From Aporrectodea caliginosa (taxonomy: Eukaryota > Annelida > Clitellata > Crassiclitellata > Lumbricidae): a DNA stretch of 64,000 nt. The position numbers and the translations under genes were made by a program. How positions within the stretch are numbered: the stretch's first letter is position 1; each line of letters begins with the position of its first letter. Below are positions 14,301-24,352 of this stretch, one piece after another. The notes beneath the pieces are model-generated. The model saw nothing but the letters and a program-made list of their open reading frames with translations. It was not told the DNA's origin and searched no databases. The stretch spans positions 274,001 through 338,000 of the forward strand of contig JACEVL010000521.1 of NCBI GenBank assembly GCA_020284085.1. The letters are read 5' to 3'.

Positions 14301-17300
14301 GAAAATTTCATTGCCATGGCAATTCCGAAGCACCTACTGATCAGAAGATCAATTCAACATGAGCAATTTGGGTGGAATTAAGTGGAGAATGGCCTCTTCC
14401 ACACAACAAAGCTGTAATCAGTCATCTTGAAGTGCTTTCTGTTGCAGGACAATCGTCGAAACTGTCTTTCCTCCTGCACTGCATTGACAATTTCATTGCC
14501 ATGGCAATTCCGAAGCTACTGATCAGACGATCAATTCAACATGAGCAATTGGGGTGGAATTAAGTGGAAAATGGCCTGTTCCACACAACAAAGCTGTAAT
14601 CAGTCATCTTGAAGTGCTTTCTGTTGCAGGGCAATCGTCGAAACTATCTTTCCTCCAGCAATGCATTGAGAATTTCATTACCATGGCAATTCCGAAGCAC
14701 CTACTGATCAGACGATCAATTCAACATGAGCAATTGGGGTGGAATTAATTGGAGAATGGCCTGTTCCACACAACAAAGATGTAATCAGTCATCTTGAAGT
14801 GCTTTCTGTTGCAGGGCAATCGTCGAAACTATCTTTCCTCCTGCACTGCATTGAAAATTTCATTGCCATGGCAATTCTGAAGCACCTACTGATCAGATGA
14901 TCAATTCAACATGAGCATTTGGGGTGGAATTAAGTGGAGAATGGCCTGTTCCACACAACAAAGCTGTAATCAGTCATCTTGAAGTGCTTTCTGTTGCAGG
15001 GCAATCGTCGAAACTATCTTTCCTCCTGCACTGCAGTGAAAATTTCATTGCCATGGCAATTCCGAAGCACCTACTGACCAGACGATCAATTCAACATGAG
15101 TAATTGGGGTGGGATTAAGTCGACAATAAACTGTTCCACGCAAGAAGGCCATAATCAGACATGTTGAAGTGATTTCTTTTGTAGCAGAAGCATTGAAACT
15201 ATCGTAATGGCAATTCCGAAGCATCTACTGTCCAGATGATCACTTCAAAATGAGCAATTGGGGTGGGATTATGTCGAAAATGGCCTGTTCCACACAAGAA
15301 AGCCATAATCAGTCATGTTGAAGTGATTTCTTTTGTAGCAGAAGCGTCGAAACAATCGTTCCTCCAGCAATGCATTGAAGATTTTACTTCCATAGCAATT
15401 CCGAAGCACCTACTCACCAGACAATCACTCCAACATGAGTAATTGGGGTGGTATTAAGTTGACAATAAACTGTTCCATAAAAGAAAGCTATAATCAGTCA
15501 TGTTGAAGTGATTTCTCTGCTTGTCTGCATTCTCTGCTTCTCTGCATTCTGCTCCAGCGACTGCATCTATCTTTTGGCATGTCATCCACTGCGCTGGAGT
15601 GGATGGCGTCCTACCTACTGACAGACAGCAATGCGTCCGCCATGCCGGCTCCACGTCCACAGCGACTATCCTTACCTGTGGCGTTCCTCAAGGCTCAGTC
15701 CTGGGACCCATTCTTTTCCTCCTTTACACTGCCGACATCTTGGCCATAATATCCAAGCATGGTCTGCATGGTCATCTCTATGCGGATGACTCACAGATCT
15801 ATGGCTTCTGTCGTCCTGACTCCACTGACGTCAATCATCTTCGGTCCGTCTCAGTGAGCTGCATCAGTGACATCGCTGACTGGATGAAATGCAATCGACT
15901 ACAGCTGAATTCATCAAAATCAGAATTCCTGTGGTGCTCGTCTTCACGTAGGGTGGCAAAATTAGATCGAAACCCTTTCGTCATTGGTGCGGATACTGTC
16001 GAGCCAAAGAACAAAGTCCGCGATCTTGGTTTTTTCCTCGACAGCGACTTGTCAATGACGTCACATATCACAGGCCTTGTGAGGACCAGCTTTGGAATCC
16101 TGAGACAGCTGAGGTCTGTTTCTGAGCGGTGAATGAACAGATACTGGGAGAGTGTTCAAAAATCTAAGTCCAGTAACTGAAAAAGCTTGTTCATCAAGAA
16201 CAGTTCTACTAGTAAAGATAGAAAATCATGAAACAAACAAACAACAGATAAATGAAACCTCAGCTAAAGCTCTCATACCGAGGAATCTATGCACTTATAT
16301 TTATTCATCTACGCAGGTCCAGTAGCAGTTAATATTAAAGTTAAGTAAACTGTACCACCTCTCTATTCAATTGTCCAGTCTCTGTTTCGCTGATAGTCTT
16401 CAAGATGCGTCCAGATACATTTCTCCTGCTCGCCAGTTCTAATGATCCAGAATCCTCTGGTTGTAGCTCTGTTAGATCAGCATTTCTTGGAAAATATGTC
16501 GCTCCTGTCACACGGTTTGTCTTGACCAACATACATTCACAGATGCTGGTCCCTCCATCTGGAACTCTTTACCAGGTTCTCAACTCTCCAGCCATAATTT
16601 ACCTCTTCCACTCAACTTACTGCTCTTAATATTTGCCCAGCTTTGATGTGTGCACTTCTCAAATTTGCAAGCAGCGCATTATCATGTTACGGTAAAACTC
16701 CACTTTAGCGTATTTTTTCTTCTTGGTTCTTTCCCATAAAAGTAATAGCGTAAATCATTATTATCGATGGTCAATTCCATTTTAGTGCATTTAATTACTT
16801 TAATGATATTAATAATATTCACCATTCCATATTTCATATTTCACATTCATACTCCATATTTCATATTCAAATGCTAAAATGGAGTTTTACCCATATTACA
16901 GAACTTTGCATTGTATTGCATTGAATTTCTAATGTCAATTTACACAGCACATGTCAAGTGCCTCACCACAGAGGTTCTGCAGTGACACCACTCATATTTC
17001 TATCAGCCTCTTAAAACTGCTTTTCCCGCTCGGCTTGGGTCAGGAGCGCTTCTAGGTAGAGATCTTGAAGAGTTGCTATATAAACTTCAACTGACTGACT
17101 GACTGATTGATTGACTGACACAGTGAACTGTTTTGCCTACCTAGTACCGGGCTGTGACAATGCTTTAGGCATCCAGCATACACTCCTGATGAACTGCGAA
17201 AACTGTGAGTGACTGATGCCTGGTTTTCCGCAACATCTTCCAGCTCCATGGCCGAGTTCATCAGTTTTGTCCACTGACACTGTGTGCAGCTGTGACGCTG

Positions 17301-20300
17301 TATGGCCACTATGAGGCGCCGGTGTAAGCGAGCAAGCGACCGCTCCGACAGCGACTGTGGTGGAGTGTTGTTCCGGTCGAAGGCTGTGCGAGTTCGTGAC
17401 GTTGATGGTGACGAAAGCGAACTCTGGAGCGACTCTGGACACTGGAGAAATATGGAGTATGAATATTAATATGGAGTATAAATATGAAATATAGAGTATG
17501 AATAAGAAATATGAAATATGGAGTATGTATAAGAAATATAAAAGTATCTTCCATTGAAGGTCTTAACTGTCCAGCTGATGCGTAAGAAATGCTTTCAGCT
17601 AATCTTAATCTCTTTAGATCTAATCTAATCTAATGCCTTCCAAGTTATAAGTCGATGGTTGCTTTGACTGAAAAACTCAAAATCCACTGGAGAAACCAGG
17701 ATGAACTCTCATCAGCATTTCCAGCACCTCTGGAAGGCTTTTAACTGGTCGAGGCGTAACTGTAACTTTAATTGTAAACGTAAAATTCCAGATTTTTATA
17801 TAGCGCCACTTTCAAAAGATAAACAGATCAGAGACGCTCCATATATTCAGGTTGTGAGAAGGTGACAAGTTTGATGGATCCCGGCAAGATCTCTTGAAGG
17901 CTGGGCTTTAGTTTTACCGGTGCAGCATAATTGTAACCAGAGATTTATATAGCACCTTCTCAAAGACAGGTCTATCTCTTTACAAAGAAGGTACATACCT
18001 TTCTGAGAATGATATCGACATACTTCCTGACGGGATCATTTGTCTTGATTTGTTCGTCCAACCTCGACACTTCCTAAGCACAGGCAACAGATACAGAAAC
18101 AAAACCAATCATTTCATTGAGAACAATAATGACAACTAACATATTAAACTGCAAAAGACTTTCTCTTTCTCTTTTATCATTTTCCAATAACTAGCTTGAT
18201 TAACAATAAGCAAGTAAGCAACGCACCTGTTAACAAATCCGTTGAGCCAGAAAGCATGGGCGTGAGTGCGTCAGTCAATATCACAAACAATAAGGGTACC
18301 GTACACATTTTGGGCAAATTGGGCAATCGAACCTCAATTGTATAAGGACAATGATACAAGGTTTCACCTTTTCCAATGTTTCCACTTTTTCCAATGTTCC
18401 ACTTTTTCCAAGGTTCCACATTTCCCAAGGTTCCACATTTTCCAAAATTCCACTTTTTCCAAGGTTCCACTTTCTCCAATGCTCTCTTGGTTCGAGCAAA
18501 CAATAAAGCAAAGCCAGTGCCATTAGGAAACAACCTACCAGATATCCCCATATTTATGGGACATGGCCTGATTTTCTAGAGATCTGCTTCCAACAAGCTT
18601 CTCTAGCTCCAGGAGAAAGCATTATATTAGATTTCATCTAACCTCTTTGCATTTCCACGGCTTTACCCCTTCATTGGGTAAAAGCGCTATTATTTCAATT
18701 ACATAATTATAGCTATTATTATGATTATTAATGTATCTTTAGCACAAATAATAATAAATGAGCCTAACTGCAAGGATATCCTCCAGATCTTCCTCTGCCT
18801 CGATCTTCTCGATGCTAAGCTTTGCCAGTTTGAAGTGAGTTCGAGAGAGCATGTGGCCACGCTTGGAGTTCATCCAGCAGAGCCGTGGCACCTCCATCAG
18901 ACCGTAGCCAAGCAGAAGAACCAAGAGAAACAAACCCCATGTGTTACTCGCCGTTATTGCAAGCACCTTCAGTTTCGCCCTGTCAGCAATGCACACAAAC
19001 TGTAAAGCATTGAAATATTTTTGGGCTTCACTTTCATCTAATACACTGTTATGTTGTGGGTTGTGTGATAGTGTAGTGGTTAGCATGCTGGACAATCAAC
19101 CAAGAGGTCAGGGGTTCAAATCCCTGCCTTGGCAGAAATTTGTATAGATTTCTGCTCCAGCTGAGCCCCTGGCAAACTCAGCCATAGTGAGTACACTGAC
19201 TGAACACTGTTGATGGGAAGATGAGATGGCAAGGGAGAGGACTGGCCACCCGAACCTCATATACCATGGCTAAAACATGAAGTCATTAACACTTTATACC
19301 AATGGTTGCTCCAGGGCTAGTATAAACTCCTCTTCTTCTATTCCTGTGTCTTCTTTGATGTCTAGTGCATTAGACACTGGTGCCATAACAGTTGCAAATA
19401 ACAAAGCCTTAGACTGACTCTTGGAGACACAACCAGATGGCGATTCTGTTTTGAGTGTCATCAATTGTCATTGTAATAAAGCACAAGGCAACGACCAATG
19501 GCACACCAAAATCAAGCCACAGTTAGGTCAATGTCCTGAGAGTCAGTCCACTGAAGCAGAGATGGTGGAAAGCCAACTGAAAAGGTGAACCTTAAATCAA
19601 GACCAAAAATCATACAAGACAATGAACAGATGTCGGTAGATAGTTCCAAAATTGAGGTCCAGCAAATGAAACGCCTTTATGTCAAACTGGAATTTATAAT
19701 ACAATACAATACAGCTATATTTGATATTGCCCTCCTTCAAAGTTCAGAAGTGCACAGACGATCATACTACAGAGCAATTACGAGTGAAGGATTTGCTTAA
19801 GGTCACAGTGACCACCCGAGTAAAGGCTCGAACCCGTACTCTCCACATTACAGGTTGTGCATTTTATTCATTCAATTACCATTCCCACAACAAAGAAATG
19901 TTTCTAGCTGTTTCTTGAATAAACGAAAACTGATTGACTGATTGAAGAACAACAAAGTCTTGACAAGATTGACACAGCTACATAAATTTTCTCATTACAT
20001 TACGCTGGTTCCAGTATGAAATCTCTGTATATACGTACGCATCAAGGTGCATTCCTGGTTGTGTTGCAAGGTATATAAGACAGATGGCAAATATAAGCAG
20101 ATACGTTCCGTAGTAGATGGCGTTAGCAATCAGCGCATATTTCAGCTTCCCAAGGACAGTGAATTCTCCTGCCTTCGCATACGACTGCATCATCGGTAAT
20201 ATTATCCTAGCCACAAAACAGACATTAAGGTTCTATACAATGTCATGTTCAATCTGTTCATTTCTGCTGTGAAAAAATGGCAAACAAATTCGAGGGATGA

Positions 20301-22434
20301 GCAAATGAGCAGATGGATGGGCAGATGAATAAATGGATGAATAGATGTACGGAAAAATGGATGGATGGTTGGATGAGTGAGTCAGTGAGTAAACAAATGA
20401 TTAAGTGTGAGTGGTGAATTGGTGATTGTACAAGTGAGTGAGTGAATAAATAAATGAATGAACGAACAAAGAACAGATGAAAGAATAAAAACATGGCTGT
20501 TGACAAAGATCTACCATAATGCATTCAGGTAATGAGCTATGCATCACCTATGAAAAGGTGCGGTGTAAGTAACTCTCAGAAAATTTAACAAGTGCCTGTC
20601 TAATTGAGGTAAACAACTGCCATTTACTGTGCCAACTGCTATTCACTCCAAAAATGATCACATGGGGAGACACTCAATTCCTGACCTTCGTCCTTTAACA
20701 CTTTAACGAAGAGCTGCATTGGTTTCAAAGTCACTTTTAGTACACTCTCATCGTTAAAGTGTTAATCTTGCAGAAAATAATCTTAGCTTATTTCTTCACC
20801 AAATTCCACTGCTTGGTGATGCGCACAAGTGTACGTCACCATCTAGTTCAAGGTCACTACAGGAGTCAACTGAGTAGGCTCAAACAGGCAGTCTTCGATT
20901 GCAGACCAAATGGCCTACAGCAGTGCTGTCCAACCTTTTGACGCACCGCGGGCCACCGAAGAAGTAGTTTTTGAAGCCTAGGGCCGCACCAGTCAACTCA
21001 AAACACGCGACTAAAATTTATTGAAAATTATTGACTGTATTAAAATTAATTCTGGAGTTATCATAATGAACTCGAATTGTGGGAACTGGATTTTGTGTAC
21101 ACATTGTCAAATGATAAATCAGTGCAGTTGTGGTCATTGGAATAGCTATGCAAATAGGCCCAGTGACTGTCTTTTATCCATTTTAACACTGCTGGTAAAA
21201 TATTTAGCAGAGCTTGGGCGGGCCACTTAGAATCAACCCGCAGGTTGGACAGCACTGGCCTACAGAATCAACCAGTCACACAATCACGCATGCATGCTCA
21301 CGCACACAACAACACATCAGAAATAAAAGCTAACCAGGTCAGAGATTGTGACGTCCAGTACACAACGTGCCATAAAATCGACAACACCCCATCTTTCACG
21401 TAGCTCAGCGGCTTACTACAAACGACCGTTGTGTCATTTGACGAACTGCTGTGCATAGAATTAGTCGACGAAAGCAACTCTGCACTGGTTGACCCCTGCG
21501 TCAGGTCCGACTGGTTGTCCAGTGCAGTTGTGGTCATTGGAAAAGTGTATGAAACGCCAGTAGTCGTCATTGGTGTGTTATCCCGGACGCACTGCTGGTA
21601 ACAAGTCTACAGAGAAAATGTCACATTATACATAAACTAAAGAGAACATTAAACCAAACTACAACGAAAATATTATATCTGACACTAAGAAAACACTAAG
21701 AAAACATTATACCAAACTCCAGGGATAATATTATACCCAACACTAAAAATATTATACCACATTCCTAAGAAAATAATATACCTAAAGCCAAAGAAATTAT
21801 TAAACCAAACTCAAGACAATATTGAACGTTGCACTGAAGAAAATGTTGTACAAAACTTCAAAGAAAACAGTTTACCTAAAGCTAGAGAACATATTAAAGC
21901 AAACTCCAAAGAAACTATTATACCTGACACTGAGAAACCATTATACCAAACACTACAAATATTACATGAGCACAATATTGCAACATAAAGCACATATAAT
22001 AAAAAACAGTATTTAATTTAAAATGCAACAACAATTTTCATCATATTAAGAACTTAAACTGACATAACATGTGTTTCAGGGATTCACTATTCATATTACT
22101 AACTGTACAACCTAGAGCTGTAATTTGGGTACTAGTTTCCCTTGTGATAGTATAGAAGTAGACTTAATTTTTAGCAATCAATAAGGCAACTTCAATCTAT
22201 CAATTTACACAATCAATACATAGCTTGAAGTAACAGTAGGACACCAAAATAAGAACTCACATTTGAAACATCGATGGGCATCACGAAAATGATCATGAAT
22301 GGAAAGTACCAGGCGACAAACGTCGTCAGCGTCACAAGAATGTGTTGCTTTCTCCAGTTGCCGTAATGCCAGTGAAGACCAGCAATGAGGCAACATATTG
22401 CCACAATGTCAATCGCCAATGGTATTCCAGTCAT
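2163..22434 (-). CDS. LMBRD2: LMBRD2 (LMBR1 domain-containing 2), 11 exons placed, one missing
   Basis: LMBRD2 is a conserved multi-pass membrane protein of the LMBR1/limb-region family; the vertebrate protein has been linked to GPCR signalling. Exons, in transcription order: 22434-22261, 21606-21335, 20206-20039, 18979-18769, 18073-17999, 17441-17141, 5952-5771, 5436-5303, 3852-3651, 3268-3113, 2392-2163. All have GT donors and AG acceptors with matching phases except the step from 5303 to 3852. The spliced frame follows vertebrate LMBRD2 nearly residue for residue: start [60 protein letters not shown], a basic [12 protein letters not shown] stretch, and the family C-terminus ending NIFDDV-stop. 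The placed exons give about 700 residues. The exon that should carry the conserved LTPPLCLNFLGL-type membrane segment is absent, so the locus is either incomplete here or broken. Confidence 0.92.
2396..2466. repeat. (TCAA)n microsatellite at an LMBRD2 splice acceptor
   Basis: Imperfect TCAA/TTAA/TCAT units immediately upstream, in gene sense, of the last LMBRD2 exon, occupying the polypyrimidine-tract position. Confidence 0.8.
3113..3268 (-). CDS. LMBRD2: LMBRD2 exon 11
   Basis: Cytoplasmic tail: [20 protein letters not shown]. Acceptor TTCTGCAG; donor GTAATG at a TATG/GTAATG junction. Confidence 0.85.
3300..3600. repeat. minisatellite, about 70-bp units
   Basis: Four imperfect units built on CTAATCTAAATGACTTCTAT, AACAC and AATCAAAGACATC, in the intron between LMBRD2 exons 10 and 11. 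Confidence 0.7.
3651..3852 (-). CDS. LMBRD2: LMBRD2 exon 10
   Basis: Encodes [20 protein letters not shown], the last membrane segment, [20 protein letters not shown] and GTELVKR. Acceptor TTATTTCAG, donor GTAACG, ends in phase 1. Confidence 0.92.
4115..4354. repeat. tandem duplication, about 139 bp, two copies
   Basis: GAGTGATCTGGATATTGACC and ATTATGGCTTGGTCTTGGT recur 139 bases apart (4161 and 4300), preceded in both by CCTATCAGCCATAA. It lies in the interval where an LMBRD2 exon is missing. Confidence 0.8.
5303..5436 (-). CDS. LMBRD2: LMBRD2 exon 8
   Basis: Encodes [20 protein letters not shown] and [19 protein letters not shown]. Donor GTAAGT leaves phase 2, which does not fit the next recognisable exon at 3852 (phase 0); an exon of about 110 bases is expected in between. 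Confidence 0.9.
5771..5952 (-). CDS. LMBRD2: LMBRD2 exon 7
   Basis: Encodes [38 protein letters not shown] and YNYIAIE, two membrane segments. Acceptor TTGTTGTAG lies at the edge of a CAACA-rich minisatellite; donor GTAAGA. Confidence 0.9.
5940..6172. repeat. CAACA/GTACCA-rich minisatellite at LMBRD2 exon 7
   Basis: Irregular units of CAACAACAGTACCACTRTGC type. The unit at 6062-6090 copies the exon 7 acceptor and first exon bases almost exactly (GTACCACTCTACAACAACAA). Confidence 0.75.
6328..6402 (+). repeat. possible decayed tRNA-derived SINE head
   Basis: CTACCAGTTAAGGGTCTAGAC and AGAGGTCAGCGTCTCAAATC resemble A- and B-box regions of the SINE at 19063. Weak. Confidence 0.35.
9967..10300 (+). 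mobile_element. short retroposon with (GATTT)n tail, copy 1
   Basis: Shares with copies 2 and 3: AACATGATATGTTTGCTGTT, a CCTAGGGGGCCCTACTTAGC block, the stem GACCCTTTCAGGGTC and a 3' end AATAAAATGATTTGATTTGA. Tail and short length suggest a SINE or a LINE 3' end; family not recognised. Confidence 0.7.
11228..12121 (+). mobile_element. short retroposon with (GATTT)n tail, copy 2, interrupted
   Basis: Same element as at 9967 and 13049, split by a TTAA-flanked insertion at 11317-11846. Confidence 0.7.
11317..11846. mobile_element. TTAA-flanked inverted-repeat element containing a diverged satellite monomer
   Basis: TTAA at 11313-11316 and 11847-11850 flanks inverted ends GGGGCGGTTTTGGG and CCCAAAACCGCTAC (12 of 14 matching). 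TTAA target duplication is typical of piggyBac and Kolobok elements. The right half (about 11670-11835) aligns in order with a 185-bp monomer: TGTTCCACA, GGGCAATC, CTTTCCTTC, GAATTTCATTGCCATG, GTCAATTCAACAT, GAGCAATTGGG, TGGAGAATGGCCTG. No transposase is seen. Confidence 0.65.
13049..13377 (+). mobile_element. short retroposon with (GATTT)n tail, copy 3
   Basis: Near-identical to copy 2, with the same right junction into satellite sequence (GATTTTGAATTTCATTGCC). This implies copies 2 and 3 arose by duplication of an array segment, not independent insertion. Confidence 0.7.
15521..16650 (+). pseudogene. non-LTR retrotransposon reverse transcriptase fragment
   Basis: The open frame to 16132 has the RT core [30 protein letters not shown] with the YADD catalytic motif, and [14 protein letters not shown], as in CR1/L2-like LINEs. 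The N-terminal RT part is missing or frameshifted. Past the stop, 16530-16610 reads [11 protein letters not shown] in another frame, the usual LINE C-terminal motif. It abuts the right edge of the satellite array. Confidence 0.8.
16820..16880. repeat. CATATTTCATATTC minisatellite
   Basis: Short imperfect repeat (CCATATTTCATATTTCACA). It is the reverse complement of the motif at 17440-17545. Confidence 0.55.
16960..17125 (+). mobile_element. LINE 3' end with (ACTG)n tail
   Basis: AGGAGCGCTTCTAGGTAGAG, ATCTTGAAGAGTTGCTATAT and AAACTTCAACTGACTGACTG form the conserved LINE 3' end of this genome, ending 16 bases from the LMBRD2 exon 6 donor. Confidence 0.65.
17141..17441 (-). CDS. LMBRD2: LMBRD2 exon 6
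   Basis: Starts with CPESL after TTTCTCCAG and contains [44 protein letters not shown], all with vertebrate counterparts. Donor CTAG/GTAGGC leaves phase 1, completed by AG of exon 7 to give the conserved EWYW. A LINE 3' end lies within about 20 bases of the donor. Confidence 0.85.
17445..17545. repeat. ATATGGAGTATGAA minisatellite
   Basis: AT-rich repeat directly upstream, in gene sense, of LMBRD2 exon 6; inverted relative to the copy at 16820. Confidence 0.6.
17999..18073 (-). CDS. LMBRD2: LMBRD2 exon 5 (75 bp, too short for ORF callers)
   Basis: A 25-codon phase-0 exon between acceptor GTGCTTAG and donor GTATGT, reading [20 protein letters not shown] and on. It matches the region after the LEDA/LEDI motif in LMBRD2 and joins its neighbours in frame. 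Confidence 0.85.
18364..18482. repeat. CCAAGGTTCCACTTTTT minisatellite, about 19 bp
   Basis: Six or so units of TTCCACTTTTTCCAAGG with small changes, in LMBRD2 intron 4. Overlapping ORFs on both strands are translations of this repeat. Confidence 0.8.
18769..18979 (-). CDS. LMBRD2: LMBRD2 exon 4
   Basis: Encodes [18 protein letters not shown] and the start of the [10 protein letters not shown] coiled-coil-like region. The acceptor GACAG keeps the spacing of the vertebrate protein; an alternative AG farther upstream (after TTTACAG) would add seven residues. Confidence 0.9.
19063..19275 (+). repeat. tRNA-derived SINE
   Basis: tRNA-like head with A box ATAGTGTAGTGGTTAGCATG and B box GGGGTTCAAATCCCTGCC, then body CAGAAATTTGTATAGATTTC and CTCCAGCTGAGCCCC. 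Same family as 59505-59735. Confidence 0.75.
19690..19905 (-). repeat. tRNA-derived SINE
   Basis: Plus-strand reading shows the shared core GAGCAATTACGAGTGAAGGA and inverted B box GGCTCGAACCCGTACTC. Confidence 0.65.
20039..20206 (-). CDS. LMBRD2: LMBRD2 exon 3
   Basis: Encodes [14 protein letters not shown] and [20 protein letters not shown], diagnostic for LMBRD2. The acceptor CTAG and donor GTACGT give phases that fit exons 2 and 4. Confidence 0.9.
20262..20480. repeat. GATG/GAGT-rich simple repeat
   Basis: Drifting ATGGATGAATAGATG, TGAGTGAGTCAGTGAG and AATAAATGAATG units in LMBRD2 intron 2. Confidence 0.75.
20921..21257. mobile_element. hAT-type MITE with 8-bp target duplication
   Basis: Inverted ends CAGTGCTGTCCAACCT and AGGTTGGACAGCACTG are exact. 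The target duplication GCCTACAG is exact (20913-20920, 21258-21265). No transposase. Confidence 0.9.
21335..21606 (-). CDS. LMBRD2: LMBRD2 exon 2
   Basis: Follows acceptor CTCTGTAG. Encodes a Thr/Ser-rich, probably extracellular loop with two cysteines in TCYQQC, then [21 protein letters not shown], the conserved third membrane segment. Donor GTTAGC; ends in phase 2. Confidence 0.88.
21610..21970. repeat. AT-rich minisatellite, about 35-bp units
   Basis: Repeated AACATTATACCAAACTCC and ACACTAAGAAAA phrases directly upstream of LMBRD2 exon 2. Confidence 0.65.
22261..22434 (-). CDS. LMBRD2: LMBRD2 exon 1 (start codon)
   Basis: Encodes residues 1-58: two membrane segments (about residues 5-21 and 34-51) around a basic HYGNWRKQH loop. 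The ATG at 22434 aligns with the vertebrate start; an in-frame ATG 48 bases upstream is less likely. Donor GTGAGT at 22260; ends in phase 0. Confidence 0.9.
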
Positions 22435-23025
22435 GTCACCTAGGTTTAAAGTTAAAAATGTCAAGATCTTAAGGTAATTCAAATACTATTAGAAGTGGTA
22501 TAGTTAAAAGTGTATTTTAAATTTTAGCACATTTAAATATTCGCCATTGCATGGGTTTCAGGTTGGACGAAAACAAGTTGGACTGACGAAAAGAATTCCT
22601 GCTAAATAGAAGCTGGAGTGATTAAAAATAATTCTTAATTCAATAGAAATTGTATTGATGAAAAATAATTCCTGCTTAAATGGAAGTTGGAATGATGAAA
22701 CAAATTCTTCCCTAAATCGTAGCTGGATTGTTGAGAAGGATTCTTGCCAAAGTAGATGTTCAACTGATGAAAAATAATAATGCTAAAAACGGGTGAATAA
22801 TTCAATAAGCAAAAATACACTTCAACCGCATTATATAATAAATGGTAACTATTTTAACGCTAGTTTAAAGCTACAGTGTATGATCACAAAAAAACCATTT
22901 AGTTATATTAATTCAAAATTCGATATTACTGCGGTTTCTTTTCAGTAAGGTTCCATACAATCCAGTACACACAACTTAATTATTATTATAATTCACTGTA
23001 GGGTCTCTTCAAAACTGGGCATTAT
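22435..23025. other. LMBRD2 upstream region
   Basis: Putative 5' UTR and promoter area. No TATA box or CpG-rich tract could be assigned; it contains the minisatellite listed at 22570. Confidence 0.4.
22570..22790. repeat. minisatellite, about 50-bp units
   Basis: GATGAAAAATAATTCCTGC and AAATGGAAGTTGGA phrases repeat four times just upstream of the LMBRD2 start. Confidence 0.6.
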
Positions 23026-23692
23026 TATAGTATCGTGGTCGGACTTTTCGGATACATCGTAAATAGTATTTGGTATCTTTTGGCGTTCTGTAATTGGATG
23101 GAACAAAAACTTCTGACGCGCTGTGATTGGCCGACAGAAAGGGTACATGAAAATATTCATTAGAGCATACCATTTACTTGGTCGAACTTTACCGGGAGTA
23201 AGATGAATTTATTTAAAATAGCATGTAGGACAATGATACTAACTCTAACCCTAACCCTCCCTAGCCGACCATCACGACGCCTAACATGACCCTAACAGAC
23301 AGGGCCGGATTAAGACTTTCAGGGCCCTAAGCCAACGGCCTGGTTAAGATTCCGGGGGCCCTAACCGGAAAGCCATGCAAATTTTTTTCCTAGTAAAACC
23401 ATTGTTTACTACTTTGAGGCAAAATTTCTAATGACTTTTTGCTTTTCCATCTTTTTCAGAAGAAAAATTGTCAAATTTAAACCTTTGTACCATCTGATTT
23501 TATATTTCCTGATAGTTGGGGGCCCTCAAAACGTTGTGGGGCCCTAAGCCATGGCTTATTTCCCTTATAGGTTAATCCGGCTCTGCTAACAGACCCTCAC
23601 GACGCCAGTGTTTCGGCAGATTTGCTGTCCATATTAAACTCTCTGTACCACGCCCACAATACACGCCCGAAAAGTCCCACCACGATACTATA
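23026..23692. mobile_element. inverted-repeat DNA element split by a hAT MITE
   Basis: Ends TATAGTATCGTGGTCGGACT and (reverse complement) TATAGTATCGTGGTGGGACT match over about 24 bases. Interior phrase GGTATCTTTTGGCG recurs in the related element at 37327. Interrupted at 23300-23585. No transposase. Confidence 0.7.
23300..23585. mobile_element. hAT-type MITE with 8-bp target duplication, nested
   Basis: Ends CAGGGCCGGATTAA and TTAATCCGGCTCTG (13 of 14), target duplication CTAACAGA exact on both sides (23292-23299, 23586-23593). Confidence 0.88.
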
Positions 23693-24294
23693 TGAATGAC
23701 AAAAACTGTTCGTCAACGTCAATATCACACAGCAGCTACACGTTCCCCGCAGTGCCACCTTATAAACAACCATTTCAAAACGCCCTACATAAATAAGCAG
23801 GCAACAGTGACACATCGGCATACATCATCATAGCACACATAGAACGCACTAGCAAAGGACACCCACAGCCATTTAAAACATATATCTTCAAATCGTAGAC
23901 CCAGTTTAAAATTATAACACACCAGAGCTGGTCTTTCAAGTGTGTGGTCTGTGTCAATTTATTAAAATGTTACGCAGTTATTTTAATAAACCTTGGCAAA
24001 AATCGCCTCAATCGATAATGTTTATCATATGTTGGGCATTGACTTATCTGCGAGACACGAAAGTCATATTTAATTATGTACCGCAATAATAACATTCCAC
24101 TTCCGGCTGATAGTTTACTGTCAAATTTTTGCAATATTTAATCTACTTTTATGTGTTCGAACTCAAAGCTATCTTGAATGCGTCTGTCTATATAGGTCCT
24201 ACATTGATTACTTATTTTTGAAAATTGTTTAGATTAAATTAGATTATAAACTGATTCGCTTTTCCATTCTATTCTATATCGAACTCCATTCAAC

Positions 24295-24296
<2 letters not shown>

Positions 24297-24351
<55 letters not shown>
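24297..24351. repeat. (ATT)n microsatellite
   Basis: About 18 perfect ATT units. Confidence 0.95.

Positions 24352-24352
<1 letters not shown>

Larger units (their letters stand above)
6664..15513 (+). repeat. 185-bp satellite array, about 40 monomers
   Basis: Head-to-tail monomers start every 185 bases (for example 13632, 13817, 14002, 14187). Each carries GGAGAATGGCCTGTTCCACA, AATCAGTCATCTTGAAGTGC, TTTCATTGCCATGGCAATTC and GATCAGACGATCAATTCAAC. The inner part is highly uniform. The outer monomers (6664-7260 and 15100-15513) share a diverged form with GATTTCTTTTGTAGCAGAAG. It lies inside the LMBRD2 intron between exons 6 and 7 and is interrupted at about 9967-10300, 11228-12121 and 13049-13377. 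Each monomer has a 64-codon ORF, but 185 is not divisible by three, so it is not one reading frame. Confidence 0.95.

Noticed and set aside
7227..14748. Series of 64-codon ORFs (MELSGEW...QHEQLGWN) that could look like a tandem gene family
   Set aside because: They recur every 185 bases, not a multiple of three, overlap at their ends and follow the DNA repeat exactly; no start context, conservation pattern or splice sites. They are satellite translations.
6664..15513. CRISPR-like regular repeats
   Set aside because: Whole 185-bp units repeat without unique spacers, in an intron of an animal gene; no cas genes.
23235..23300. Telomere-like TTAGGG fragments (CTAACCCTAACCC)
   Set aside because: Only two or three irregular units inside a transposon, also seen at 37395 and 46780 in related elements.
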